A stretch of 64,000 nucleotides of DNA, from contig NC_050477.1 in NCBI RefSeq assembly GCF_013373865.1, positions 7,276,869 through 7,340,868 of the forward strand, in the 5' to 3' direction. Below are positions 26,502 to 37,566 of the stretch, in pieces. The notes below the pieces were generated by a model. It searched no databases, had not been told where the DNA came from, and worked only from the letters and a program-made list of their open reading frames with translations. Origin of the DNA: Monomorium pharaonis. Lineage: Eukaryota; Arthropoda; Insecta; Hymenoptera; Formicidae. Position 1 is the first letter of the stretch; each line of letters begins with the position of its first letter. The position numbers were made by a program, and so were the translations under genes.

Positions 26502-27084
26502 GTGCGGATTTTATAAATAAAATTCTGCTTGCGCAATGGCTCGAGTTCCGTCGTGCTGCGAAGAACATCGCGAGCGCGTGTGTATGTGTGCATGAAATAC
26601 GGCGCAACGGTAATCTAACTTCATTAGACTCATTTGCATCTCCGGGCTTTAGGGAGAATCGTATGCCGAGAATTAGGATATCGCTTTAATAATAAAAAGC
26701 GCGTCGAAAAATACAGTTATCTTAATTTCAGTAACTGCGCGGAAAAATACGTCCCCATTTTACAATTTCATTTTTGTAACGTGTGGCAATCTATCGTCAC
26801 ACTATCGAAAACAACATGCGAATAACATATCGTGAAAATATTGTCACATTTTTACGCTCGTGTCTATTGCAAAAAAAAATTTTTTTTTAGAAAATCTACT
26901 ACATTTATTTTGCGAGTTAATGAAGGAATTAACTCTCCTTCTTCATTCTCTTTGTGCGTGCGCGTTGTAGCAGAGTAAGGTATAATTTTAAAAAGTTCTG
27001 TTTTTCGGGAATCGAGCACGCGGGTGCCGGTCGCCCGGACGGGCGCACACGCTAAAAATAAAGATTCCTGCACGAAGCTCTCGT

Positions 27085-27121
27085 GGTCGTTGTCGTCGTC
27101 ATCGTCGTCGTCGTCGTCGTC
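27085..27121. repeat. (GTC)n trinucleotide repeat
   Basis: GTC/GTT repeat, perfect over the last 18 bp or so; complementary in type to the GAC repeat at 5.2 kb. Confidence 0.85.
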
Positions 27122-27364
27122 CGGAACCCTCCGTTCGTCCCTGACGGAGACCTCACGCGTTTCTCTTTAGTGCGTGACTCAGCGGGGCCGAGACACGGCG
27201 TATACGCCTCGAAGCCACCCTCGTTGTAGTCTCCCCTCTCCCCGCCCTTCCCCATCTCTCTTCGCGCCGCCGCCCGGTTCTTCCCATCGGATCCCGTCCG
27301 CCGCCGGTGCCCGAATGCAACCAGGCGGCGAACCCCGGCGCTCTCGACAACAACACCAATAACC

Positions 27365-27426
27365 ACGCACACGCACACGTATGTGCGCATGCACGTGCGC
27401 GGGCGCGCGCGCGCGCGCGCACATAC
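27365..27426. repeat. CA/GC alternating tract
   Basis: CACGCACACGCACACG followed by ATGTGCGCATGCACGTGCGC and a pure GC run at about 27403-27420. Nearly strict purine-pyrimidine alternation for about 60 bp. Confidence 0.8.
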
Positions 27427-28827
27427 TTTCATTATCGAGGCAGGGGTGGTGATAATAATCAAGCGCTGCTGGGTCGCGCTAAGGGCTGTCGAAGGGCGCG
27501 CGTATCGCAGGATCCTACGTGGAGAATATATCAGCATCGAGTATCGTTACGAAAAGCGACTCCGGCGGATGTACCTCTTTCCTTCTTCTTTTTTTTTTCC
27601 TCGTTTCGATAATCGTGCGATCGCACGTGGTTTGTGTGACATAATATTATAGTAACGTCTACAATCTGCACTCGAAGATTTTTTATAGATGTTCCTTTAG
27701 AGAGCAAACTCTTCTAGTTGATTGTATCTCATAGGAAATATACGCTGATTAAGATCGATGAGAAAGTAACGAAATTGAATGAGATAATACCGAATGAGTG
27801 AGCTTTCATTGTAAAGATGAAGTAAATTTTTATACCCGCGAGTTTTCCGACTCTTCCTCCGTGTAGAACGTCACGTGATCTCGGTGTCAGGTTGCAATGA
27901 CGATCGATCGCACTTTATTTACGCGGCCTCATCAATGGCGGCCTATAATATTCGCAGCCGGTCGAAAACCATCGCGAGCGGGGTGAAAAAGAGGATGAAG
28001 CGAAAAACGGGGAGGCGGGAGGACCATTAGCGAAGAATTCGCGGCGATCGCCAAAAATGCAGAGGGCCTCGTCGTTTTACTCGTTCCGCCTTGCTACTCT
28101 CTCCTCCCGAGTCGAGGAGGTCAACTGTTTTATTGGCTAAGGGTCGCGGCGCACGCCCTCGGAGCCACGGTTTCGGTTAACCGAGCCAAACCCCCGAAAT
28201 CGGAGCGACGAATTATCGCCTTGGTTAACCTCCGCTCGCGCAGACCGTCTTTTTCCTTTATCCGTCGTCGCCACCTATCCCAGCCGGATATCCCAGTTCC
28301 CTCGTTGATTAAAAACTGCTCGCCGAGCGCTCGCAATTTTCCCGGGGAAATACCGTTGTCAGCAGTATCATACGTTTGGCGTTCAGTAGTATAGGTGGTA
28401 TGATTATTGCGTTCACGCCGAGAACGTTATCTTTGACAAGAGGATCTTTTATAAAGAGAGAGAGAGGGGGAAAGAGAGAGAGAGTTAATCGGATTCAATG
28501 ACATGTCACGAAAGGATAGCCTTATACTTTTACACATTAAACATAAAATAGACAATTTGTGATAATAAATTTATAATATCGAAATCCTTTCGTCTTTGTC
28601 TGTCCTTTTAATTAAATAAAATTTCTATGGAACACGAGCGACGTGAATAACTAGCCTAGTCGTATCTATGAAGGATATACGGACGCGTGATTGTTGCATT
28701 TTTCACATTCTTATAAAGTATCAACTCTCCAACGCATATTACGTGTCTGATCGTTACAAGCCAACCTAATAACACTGCAATTCGAGTAGCGCAGGAAGAA
28801 AAAGGTTTCCGCCGCACGCACGAGAAC

Positions 28828-28859
28828 GACGGACGGACGGACGGACAGACGGACGGGCG
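28828..28859. repeat. (GGAC)n tetranucleotide repeat
   Basis: GGAC repeat with one CAGAC interruption. Confidence 0.85.
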
Positions 28860-29161
28860 GAACGCTTACGCACGTGTGCTCACGCACACATGCACTTGCA
28901 CACGCGTACACATGGCTCCGACTACACGCCGGCGGGCCCGTGCTTGTACGGGACCTTTAGCGGCTCGCAAGCCGCAGTCGGGACGATCAATGACAACCTC
29001 TCTCTCTCTCACTCTCGTTGCGTCCTCGTCAGATTCACCGTAGGCATGGTTAGTCCGCTTTCTATCCCTCTCTCTCTCTCTCTCTCTCTCACACTCCTTC
29101 TCCCTCTCTAGGCTTAGTTACGAGAGAGGAAGACAAGGATACAGCGATACAGCAAGACAAG

Positions 29162-29188
29162 GAGAGAGAGAGAGAGAGAGAGAGAGAG
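29162..29188. repeat. (GA)n microsatellite
   Basis: Thirteen GA units. It is preceded by a CT run at about 29069-29090, so the purine strand switches within 70 bp. Confidence 0.9.
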
Positions 29189-29537
29189 GAATGCTCCCTC
29201 TCAATCAAGATAGACGCGCGAGAGGCTTAGCACCGGAGGAGGAGGCGAACACGAGCGCGGCGGCGGCGTTTCTCTCCATGAGGGGAGCAAGCGAGAACGT
29301 CTCGAAGCCACAGCCGACGGAACCCGACGAGAGGGGAGACTTATACCGCTTCGGGTCTCGGAGTCGGAGTCGACGAGCGGGGGCGGGGTGCGGAGGAGGG
29401 AAGGAAGGGTGGCCGGTGTAGAGACTGTGGTGCGAGAGAGACATGAGGAAGGCACGGAATCACGTAGCGAGACCGAGAAGAGAGGAGAGCGGTAGATGGT
29501 ACACGGAGCGGGACGAAACAGCGAGAAAGGATGTTGA

Positions 29538-29563
29538 AAGAGAGAGAGAGAGAGAGAGAGAGG
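29538..29563. repeat. (GA)n microsatellite
   Basis: Uninterrupted GA run. A further run lies at 29899-29924 in the same purine-rich block. Confidence 0.9.
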
Positions 29564-29897
29564 AGAAAGGCAAACGCGCGGAACAGGAGGAAGCGAGGCA
29601 GGACGAACGGGAGGAAGAGCCGCGGCCTGTCTGTGCCTCTGCTTCGGAAAGTGACTAATGACTAGCCGGCCAGACCTACTCTCCTGCCACCCTCGAGGCG
29701 AGCGAGCAAGAGGGATCGAGTGGAACAGAAAAGGAGGAAGGGCTTCTCTCTCTCCCGTGAGAGTTATCGCGGTGGCGAACCTTTCCTCTCCGCCGTTGTT
29801 ATCTCGTGGCCCTCGACGACGGTCAACCGTGAAAAATGAGTGTCGCGAGCGGGTGATATTTTGCGGGACGCCGTGGCGAAGGACGGAAATGGAGCGG

Positions 29898-29929
<32 letters not shown>

Positions 29930-32707
29930 TAGACAAGAAAGAGAGATGGAAAATCTCGGAGGCACGCAAAATCCCGTGGACGCTGCCGTCGCCGCCGCTG
30001 GGCGGGATGGACGAGGGAGGATGGATCCTCTTTGCTCCGACCACCCGGAACTGTGAATCTCGATCGATGGCGAACCGAGAGCGAGCGGGCGAGCGAAGCG
30101 GAGCGGCGGAATTCTAAGCGCGCCCGCCGCCGCCGTGCTCTTCCTTTTCCGTGAGAAAGAGTGCCGCTTCGGCGCCCGGAATCCCACGGCACCGCGACGC
30201 GCGCATCAGAACCACGCAAACGGCAACCATAAGGTGTAACTAATAGAACTGCAATTTTTAGATGGGACGCAGAAAAAGAGACATCTGGCACAGTTACTTT
30301 CCTTTCCCGTTTAACGGGCGTTTGCGGATTTTCCGCGAAAAAAAAAAATCAACGCGGTTTAATTTTCTGGACGCGTCGCAATATTAGACGACGACTGTTC
30401 GATTCCCCTGGTTTAGTAAATGATCGTAATTCCAAAATCTACTCGAACGAATTTTGACTTTGCATACCAACGAACGAAATCCCCGCCGATTCGTCGCGAT
30501 TTATCGATATGTCGGAGCATCGAATGAAATAAAGACCGTACTCTCGCCGGTGAATTGAAGAAACTTGAGGCGCGATATCAGATTTTTGTGGAGATTGGTG
30601 GTCGCGTTACGTGACGTGTACGCCACGTTAGACAGTACCGTGAAAGCGTCCGCCTCTCGCGATAGAGTGAAATGTAATTGAGCAACGGGGGAAAAAGTAT
30701 ACGCCGCGAGAGAGCGTCTTACCGTTCTACACACCTCTCACAGATATACGGAGTGATAACGGCGTCGGAGCTCTGATAGAGGAAACGATAGTGACGGGAG
30801 AGCGAGCGTTTTGCGAGGATTCTCAATAATTCGGGGATATATTTATCAAAGCGCTACAAGAACTCGCCGTAAGCAGTTATTATATGAGATAAAATTATAA
30901 TTCTATCGCGTTGGGTTTAATTTTTAATTTTGATTTCATTAGCTGCGAGCCCTTTTAAAGCGTCGGTCGTGTCGGCCTAATCTGTGCCTCGAATTTTCCG
31001 AATCCGCCAAAAATATAAATCAATTTCATAGATTAGATTATCGGTCCGTTTACCGAGGTTATCTGTAATCTCACGACCAGTTTAATCAAGACATTCCGGC
31101 GTGAGTAAATCGCAGGATATTCCCGGAATATCTAGCGCCAGGGCTCGATAGGGTGTGCACGATGACGTGGTGGTGCTGCTGTGCAATTCGGCTTGGATGC
31201 AGCAGTGCGCACTGGCGCACGTTAAAGGCCGTCGTACACAAATCGACGTAAAGGCACAACGGTACACAAGCCGAGTCGGAGAATCACGGAGGGCCTCCGA
31301 AACAATCTGTCGCATTGTTTCGGAGAATACAAGCGTTTCGTCAATCGAGAGGCGTTTGCATCGCCTTTTTAAACCGCTATTAGATGTATTATAGCGTGCG
31401 GCAACGGCTTTAATCAGCGGCGGTGCGCGCCTAGTGCATCCAATCGGATTCGCCGTGAGTAATTTAACACGTTATCGGACGGCCTTAAAGTAGCGTGTAC
31501 GATGAAGCCCCGCGAGGGCGAAGCGAGAGAAAGAGAGAGGCTCTCTCGTGAGTTTCGTTTTGCCGAATTCCACGGCGGGAAGAAAATCACAGACAGAAAA
31601 TCGCGGATAGAAAATCGCGGAAGTGTTGCCGGTAAGACCGAAGAGGCAAACGGCGCCATGGCAAACGGTCTCGCTCTTTTTCTTTCTCTCTCCTTCATTC
31701 TTTCTTTCTTTCTTTCTTTCGCTCCGGGCTTGGCAAAGCTCCGGAAACTGGATCGAAGCGCCGTTGCACCGACGAAGAGCGTCGGCGGACAAGACGGGGG
31801 TGGAGGCAGAGGCGGCAGAGGCGGCGGCGGTGGCAGCGTCAGCCACCGGCCACACCGCTGCACGCGCGTATATACATAATTAGACGCAATTAAGCGTCCG
31901 CCTTATCTGCACACGACGAGATCTTCTCTCGTCCCTCTTTCAGTCTCTACTATCTCTTTCCCTCTTTCCTTCTCTTTTACTCCTTAAGCGTGCCGCGCCC
32001 GAGATCTCTCGCGGTTTTTCTGCTCGCCGTGGAGAGATAAATCCCGCCGACCAATAAACCCCGCGTTTCAGTGGGCCGCGGTAAGTTCTCCTCTAACACA
32101 GTGGGGTTTGCCACGTGCAAAACGACCAAACCGCGTGGATAGAAGCTCGAAAGTCAATTTTCCAGGAATAAGGATAAGAAAGTAGAATTTACGGGTTGAA
32201 TATAGGACAATTTCGTGGCGACGTTATTACCGTACCCCCGCGTACGGTTAGCGCGTGGTGAAATTATTGTTACCGTAGCTTTCTGATCGTTCTCCTTGAG
32301 AGAACTGGTATTGCTCGAAAGTGATACCGGAAAAACGTTTAATGCGTTAATATGTAAATCTTGGGACTTCTAGACTCGCGCCAGAGATGCAAGTGAAACG
32401 TCGAGAGGCATAAAAAGATCCACTTAATTTCATCCAAGTTCCTATACTTCACGCTAAGTGAGCTCGACAGAGGCAAGAAACGGGCAAAGTCCACCGCGAC
32501 GCATTCCGATGCCGAGTCTTATCGGTCGCGCTTCGTTTATCGGTTAAATCGCGTCGACTTCTCGATCGACGGGAGATTATATCTCGATGCCTCCCGCAAC
32601 CGCTCGCTAACTTAATCCTTTCGGTCGCTCGCCGGAGCGACTGTACTACTACCTGAGGGACACGTCTCTCGCGCTCACTCACGTGAGGCAGGTTAATCCG
32701 CTTGGAC

Positions 32708-32718
32708 GTACTCACCTT
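32708..32718 (-). other. 5' splice donor ending the NOL4-like coding exon
   Basis: Read on the minus strand the site is AAG|GTGAGTAC, close to the insect donor consensus, with the intron GT at 32715-32714. It falls exactly after codon 408 (phase 0). Immediately beyond it the protein loses all similarity to NOL4: the open frame runs on for 88 more codons of basic, unrelated sequence to a stop at 32449. That makes splicing here much more likely than read-through. Confidence 0.85.
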
Positions 32719-33939
32719 GTTGTGCGGCAGCTGCGTGGGCACGTAGAGCGGCGGATCCAAACCCGGACTCGTGACGGCGTGACGTCCGATAATCCTGTCG
32801 GCCGCTTTCGCGTCGTAGCCTTCCGGCTGGCCGATGTGGAAGCCCTTGCTCTTGACCCAGAAGCGGAACTTGCTGTTCTCGGCGCTGTTCACCTCCTCGC
32901 CTCGTAATGTCCTCAGGATACGCGCGTACTTCTTGATGGTGATCGTCTTGGTCTTGGCCAGATCGCCATACGTCTTGATCACCCACGGCTGATAGGCGTT
33001 GAACATGCCGTCGTTTTGAAACTTTCTCGACGACGGGGCGGCCCCGTCGACTCCCTTCGGGCCCTGTTGCTGTTGACCCTTTTGCACGCTATACGCGCCG
33101 CCATTCATATTCGGCGATGACATCCCCGTATAGGACATCGCCATTCCGGTCTTCGCGTCCACCGCGGCGGCGGCGGCGGCGGCGGTACCGCCCGTCGCGT
33201 ATCCGCCGTTTAACGAGTTCGCGGCGCCGGAAGCGGCGGCCAAGGAACCACTGGTCATGTTGGAGATGTCGAGGTACGAGACAGACGAGCTCTTGCCGAG
33301 GTTCGTGGCGTTGCCGACGAAGGTCGCCATGGAGGTCGACATGTAGGGTGGAATCGGCGTAGGTGGCATGCCGAGGCTTCCGGCGCACAGGCCGGCCGTT
33401 TGTCCGCCCGTCAAGCCCAGCCCGGTCACGGAAGCGTACGACGGCACGTCCGACATGTTCGACGTGTTAGTCGGCCAGCTAGTCGAGAGCACGGAACCGT
33501 TCGATATATCGTTTGCTGTCGAGGAGGAGGTCGTGCTGGCAGCCGTCGAAGTGGACGACGACTTGGTCTGAGTGGCCGATCTCGAGACGGAAGTTCCACG
33601 ACTCTTCGAGATCTGGCTATCGGTTGAGATACTACTCGTGCTTGTCGAGATGGAGGACGAGGAGGCGGGACAGGAAGCGCTATTACCCTTCCCTCCGCTC
33701 GTCGAAGTCCCGCGGGACTTCTTCGTCGGCGGCTCGTCCCGAGTGCCGCCGTTCATCGAGTTCAGATTGCCGTGGGACGGGCTGTTGTTGTTCTCGCTCC
33801 TCGAACGCTTGCTCGACGACGACAACGACGATGACGACGACGACGACGTACTCGTCGTGGACATTGATTGGCCCGAGGGAGTCGGCGAGCTGTTCACCGG
33901 TGCTCTGCGACGTAGGCCCATCGTCGTCGCGCTAGCCAT
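32716..33939 (-). CDS. NOL4: NOL4-family (nucleolar protein 4-like) protein, first coding exon
   Basis: This exon encodes 408 residues and is partial because the gene continues past a splice donor. Residues 1-310 are low complexity: a poly-Ser stretch at about 31-43, basic clusters KRSRS (about 44) and PTKKSRG (about 71) that could be nuclear localisation signals, Ser/Thr-rich sequence at 90-170, a run of seven Ala at 253-259 and a short Gln run near 289-292. Residues 313-372 hold the NOL4 signature: a WVIKTYGDLAKTKT segment, a basic KKYARI helix, and SKFRFWVKSKGFHIGQP. LYVPT at 398-402 matches the family's next conserved patch. The start is fixed by an in-frame TAA 12 nt upstream and a good context (A at -3, G at +4). 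Vertebrate NOL4 proteins begin close to this domain, so the long N-terminus is an arthropod-type extension or needs cDNA proof. NOL4 proteins are nuclear and enriched in nervous tissue; their molecular role is poorly defined. Orthology to NOL4 rather than NOL4L is not resolved. Confidence 0.9.
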
Positions 33940-33951
33940 ATTGTGCGTTGT

Positions 33952-34008
33952 TTATGTGTCGCTACCAGGGTTCTGCTCACCGTTAGCTCGCGAACGGCAC
34001 ATTGACAT
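33952..34008 (-). other. Upstream ORF 1 in the NOL4-like leader (18 codons)
   Basis: ATG at 34008-34006, with a second in-frame ATG at 34002-34000, opens an 18-codon frame that ends at TAA 33954-33952, only 12 nt before the main ATG and in the same frame. Such a short intercistronic gap would tend to reduce re-initiation at the main start, so a translational damping role is possible. No conservation data are available. Confidence 0.45.
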
Positions 34009-34029
34009 TGACCAGCGCACTTTGAGATA

Positions 34030-34062
34030 TCACACCAAGAGATTACACCACGTAGAAATCAT
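34030..34062 (-). other. Upstream ORF 2 in the NOL4-like leader (10 codons)
   Basis: ATG at 34062-34060 reads ten codons and stops at TGA 34032-34030, upstream of uORF 1. It is visible in the sequence; whether it is in the mature transcript depends on the inferred leader boundaries. Confidence 0.4.
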
Positions 34063-34194
34063 CCACGATCACTCGTATCACTACGAAGTAGTCCGTACGA
34101 GATAAGTCACTTGCGCGGGTTTATGCCACCTGAGAAACGCCTCGGCGTTCTCCTTCGGGAATGGCGACGACGACCACGGCAAGGTGATGCTGCG

Positions 34195-34213
34195 CCCCTG
34201 GAAACAAAAGAGG
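34195..34213 (-). other. Probable 3' splice acceptor of the leader exon
   Basis: On the minus strand a pyrimidine-rich run (CCCTCTTTTGTTTC) leads into CAG|GGGC, with the AG at 34199-34198 and the exon starting at 34197. This suggests at least one upstream non-coding exon at a higher coordinate. Strong donor-like sites on the minus strand that could supply it include GT at 39537-39536 (TTG|GTAAGTC), 41609-41608 (CAA|GTGAGTT) and 46987-46986 (GAG|GTGAGCA). None can be chosen without transcript data. Confidence 0.5.
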
Positions 34214-34499
34214 GACGAAATGTGACGAGGAAAATTAGCTATGCGCAATTAAGCGGCGGAAACGTTTAAGCGCGAGGGGCGCCGCTAATGGACTACTAGC
34301 TTGAGATGGGTGGAGACTATCGTCAGTGGGAGAGGTAGATTATAGCTGCTCGGGGATATAATACGCGGCAGAAATTCACTCGGGAAATTGACTCCCGTCG
34401 CCTTCCACCTTCTGTCCGATAATAGACGCGCGGCGTGGAGTCTCTCGCGCGCGCAATGCTCTCGCTGTGAAAACTCCGCTTTAAGCGATCCGATCGCAT

Positions 34500-34500
<1 letters not shown>

Positions 34501-34576
<76 letters not shown>
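34501..34576. repeat. (CT)n microsatellite upstream of the NOL4-like leader
   Basis: Seventy-six bp of CT with one phase break at about 34526. On the minus (gene) strand it is a (GA)n/GAGA tract about 300 bp upstream of the proposed leader-exon acceptor. GAGA tracts can bind GAGA-factor-type proteins in insects, but no function is shown. Confidence 0.95.
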
Positions 34577-34578
<2 letters not shown>

Positions 34579-34710
34579 CTATTCCAAGCTCGTATATCGG
34601 GGAATCGTAGACTCCGTTAACATCCAGCGAACTCGGTCGTTTATTTCAAAAGCAACGTAAGCAAGAAATTTCACTTAAATCAGGAGGGTTGGTTTGCATT
34701 TTTAACTCAG

Positions 34711-34850
34711 TTAGGCCCGTTTCCATCAATGTAAATTAACTTCAATTTCAGCTTAACTTGTTCCTATCTTTTTCTAATTCTTAAAACTAGAAAAAACTCT
34801 AGAAAGTAATTATGGCTAAAGTTAATTTGCTTTAGTAGAAACAGTCCTTA
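34711..34850. mobile_element. Probable PIF/Harbinger-type (Tourist-like) MITE
   Basis: Inverted repeats of 29 bp (34714-34742 and 34819-34847) match at about 22 of 29 positions by eye. They share GTTTC near the ends and AAATTAACTT at their inner ends. Both outer ends are flanked by TTA (34711-34713 and 34848-34850), which fits the 3-bp TWA target duplication of PIF/Harbinger elements. The body of about 134 bp has no coding capacity. Family assignment rests on the target duplication and the GG-starting termini, not on a database match. Confidence 0.6.
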
Positions 34851-35664
34851 GATCAATTGCGTCTCGCTGCTTTTTTTAAGACAAACGATTCACGTACTTT
34901 GTTTAATTTTCAAGAGCACAATTAAAATATTGCCATTATAAACAACGTCCAAAGAATGAACTTTGGAAGGGAAGGATCAATTACTCTCTCACTTGTACAC
35001 ATTACTCGCACTTAAGGTAGAAACCTCGCGCTTCTTTACGGATATCACGTTTCAACTCTAATCGCGTATGAAGAAATGGGGACTTTTCGCAAGAGCGACA
35101 TTAAGGATAGTCAACGACGCTGGCACAATTAGCCAGCAGCTTACACCGGCGTACCTAAACACGGGAAAACCGGTTAGCCACCGCGACCTTCCTTTCGCGC
35201 GTGGGCCATTTTTGCGTCCTGCATATATCTGCATGACCGATATCGGACTGAAATATAGTGTACCATCCGCGTGTCATTCAAAGAGAAAAAAAAACCGCCC
35301 CGATGCAGGATCGAACGGTTATTGCTCTCAACCTCCCGCAGCAAAGCCATGGCGGTGGGGCCGGAAAATAATGAGATATAACGACCTAAATATGAAGCCA
35401 CCCTTCATATGCGATTCTCACCCCTAGACACGCATCGGGCACCCTCGATGTCACGCCCCCCGACGAACGTTCCTATCTCTCACTGTTCTATTTGGAATCG
35501 AAACAAAACTGCGACGATTGTCCGCGTTCGTATCCCGAGTATAAATTTGTGCAGCAGGGCGACGGGATGTGTTCGAGATCACCGCAAGTATATCCAAGAT
35601 CACGTACGTATCAAGGATAAACGTGGTCGTGCGGTACAATCTGCAATCGCAGCGGGTATCTAAG

Positions 35665-35703
35665 GAGCGGAAGCTAATTCAATAAGCTCGATCGGACTGT
35701 CCA
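35665..35703. repeat. Dispersed motif block, copy A
   Basis: It contains a purine-rich lead, AATTCAATAAG, CTCGATCGGAC and TGTCC, matching the start of copies B and C. It also begins a small hairpin (CTGTCCA at 35697-35703, TGGACAG at 35711-35717) that the other copies lack. It is the shortest and least certain copy. Confidence 0.45.
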
Positions 35704-36553
35704 TCCACCTTGGACAGCCTCGCTAACGGCCCGAGGGCGTCACTTAAAGCCCCTTTGGGCCGTAGAATATCAGGATAATCCTCGAAATACCGGGCCGGTG
35801 AGTCGTTTCATCGTGGCAAAAGGATATCAAAATGAAATCTCGCGGTGTTCAGAAGCAGCCAATTCCGCCAGCGCGACTTTGAACTAACTCGTAAATTGTT
35901 GAAAATCGCACGAGATATTCAATAAGAATAACTTGAGTTAAGATGGATGTGAGATAGCTGCTTCAATAAGAATCTAAAGATAGCGAGAAAAACAAGAAAA
36001 TATATTTTATTAACATGTTTTACACCTCTTTTACATACATATAAAAGTAATAATTATAAAAGAATAGTTTATGTGATATAATTGATGCTATCTTGATTGA
36101 TTAACAAAATTGATTTGAATTTATAATCAAAGACTATTTATATATAATCTATTTCTTACATACAAAATAATGATTAATTAAATGTGAATTTACATAATTA
36201 TCAAGTGTTGTTAACATTTTTTTATTATAAGGATTAAGAAGTTAAATATTGTCAAGAGTTGATATAAAACTAATAGGAACGAAGAGGTCGTGTTATCGTG
36301 TCCACGATGACGACGAATTGTTTTAATGTCTATGATACAGGTACACGAAATATACCTAAATACTCCAGTTTGGATTGCTCGATATGCCTCGTTGGGAGGG
36401 TCACGCAACGAACTGGCATTGGGACAGATTTCTTATTTTCGCGATTATCGCCCTCGGGAATGTCAATCAAGCCGACTGGTCGACCGACCAACTGGGTTCC
36501 CGAGTAAAATGGCAAACCTCTGCGGTTTACGCCAGGCAATCGAGAAACAAGCC

Positions 36554-36642
36554 CGCTGGCGGAAACTAATTCAATGAGGCCGATCGAAGCGTCTAGCGCG
36601 GTGGCTGGCATAATGGCCGGGGCCGCGATGTACGCGATTTCC
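36554..36642. repeat. Dispersed motif block, copy B
   Basis: Shares with copy C: AATTCAATRAG, CCGATCGAA, CGTC and a GGYATAATGGCC element about 45 bp later, followed by CG-rich sequence. The order and approximate spacing are the same as in copy C. Confidence 0.55.
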
Positions 36643-36659
36643 TTCAATTGACAGCGAGC

Positions 36660-36661
<2 letters not shown>

Positions 36662-36693
<32 letters not shown>
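36662..36693. repeat. (GA)n microsatellite
   Basis: Sixteen uninterrupted GA units, 20 bp after motif block B. Confidence 0.9.
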
Positions 36694-36695
<2 letters not shown>

Positions 36696-37566
36696 CGAAA
36701 TGGAAGGCAGGATACGGTCGAAAAGTCACGTCGATATCATCGCCAGATAACCGACCTGTCGGTTGTCCTGCCGCGGAGATACGATCGCGCGAACGTGTGA
36801 AAAGGTTTATTTCGAGTGCCGCGATCCCGGAGCGCCTTAATTAACGGCTCGATTAAGCACCTATTAACTACCGCGGTCGCATTTAACCGACGCTGCCCAC
36901 GATCGCGAGCTCTCGCAGGCAGAATCAATGGGGAGAGACCGAAGCGGATAAAGTAGCACCGTAGAATATTTGTGCTCTTTAACTTTAGAAACTTATAGTC
37001 TCTCACTGAAAGGTATAGAAAACGAGTTTCTCAATTGTGACGTAGTGATTTAATGACATCGAAAAAAAGGAACGGTGTCAATTAAGCAAGTATCAATAAC
37101 GTCAAATTGAAAAAGCGATAATCGAGTCTCAATAAAATCGATAATTTACAGAACTCCGACAATGATTAAAATCTTATCAAGACGTATCGCATGCAAGCTT
37201 GTTTAGAATAAAATTTGAAATTGAGTCTTAGTAACTCGAGGATCTTCTCTTGGAACGTAAAATTTTAACGTGTCAAGAGAAACATAATAAGCGTCTAAAA
37301 CACGAGGTCGCACAAATTAAGTTACCTCGTCGCGTTTCGATTTCGTAAAACACACACACACACGGTGGTGCGCAAACGCCACGCATCGGACGAAAAACCC
37401 GCGACGGGTGAACAAGAAAAAAAAAAAGACGAAACTGCGAGAGTCCGCGTTCGCGCGAGCGAGTGACCCGATTAGGTTAGCGGCGGGACTGCTCTTAGGT
37501 AACTCGCGACAAACATTCGGAGAAGATACTCGACAAACCTGACAAAGTCGACGAGCAGGTGTCGCG

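Larger units (their letters stand above)
25285..32448. other. Non-coding region left of the NOL4-like exon
   Basis: This is probably the first coding intron of the NOL4-like gene on the minus strand. It contains a C13 run at 25871-25883, several (GA)n tracts, a (GTC)n tract near 27.1 kb, a GC dinucleotide tract near 27.4 kb, a GGAC repeat near 28.8 kb and purine-rich sequence at 29.1-30.0 kb. The 328-codon minus-strand frame at 30187-29201 is Ser/Arg/Pro-rich, follows the CT repeats and has no recognisable domain. I saw no sequence encoding the next NOL4 block. Confidence 0.55.
33940..34197 (-). other. 5' untranslated leader of the NOL4-like exon
   Basis: This stretch lies between a plausible splice acceptor and the ATG. 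It is stop-rich in the coding frame, including TAA at 33954-33952, so it is not coding in that frame. It contains two upstream ORFs and a donor-like sequence (ACG|GTGAGC, GT at 33980-33979) that could give an alternative 5' splice site within the leader. The boundaries are inferred from sequence signals only; a start site inside or just upstream of this stretch is the alternative. Confidence 0.5.

Noticed and set aside
29201..30187. 328-codon minus-strand open frame
   Set aside because: Ser/Arg/Pro-rich translation of CT microsatellites and stop-poor GC-rich DNA; no family resemblance or conserved motif.
30380..30415. GTTCGATTCCC resembling a tRNA box B
   Set aside because: The flanking bases cannot form a T-stem and no box A is present upstream.
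32449..32715. Extension of the NOL4-like frame past the donor (88 codons)
   Set aside because: It begins exactly at a strong GTGAGT donor, loses family similarity at once and is highly basic. Intronic read-through is the simpler explanation.
35295..35365. tRNA-like box B on the minus strand (GTTCGATCCTG) with CCCC/GGGG ends
   Set aside because: The T-stem does not pair, there is no box A at the right distance and the span of about 63 nt is too short for a standard tRNA.
35068..35427. 119-codon plus-strand frame
   Set aside because: No motif, no supporting neighbours, and it lies in presumed intron or upstream DNA of the opposite-strand gene.
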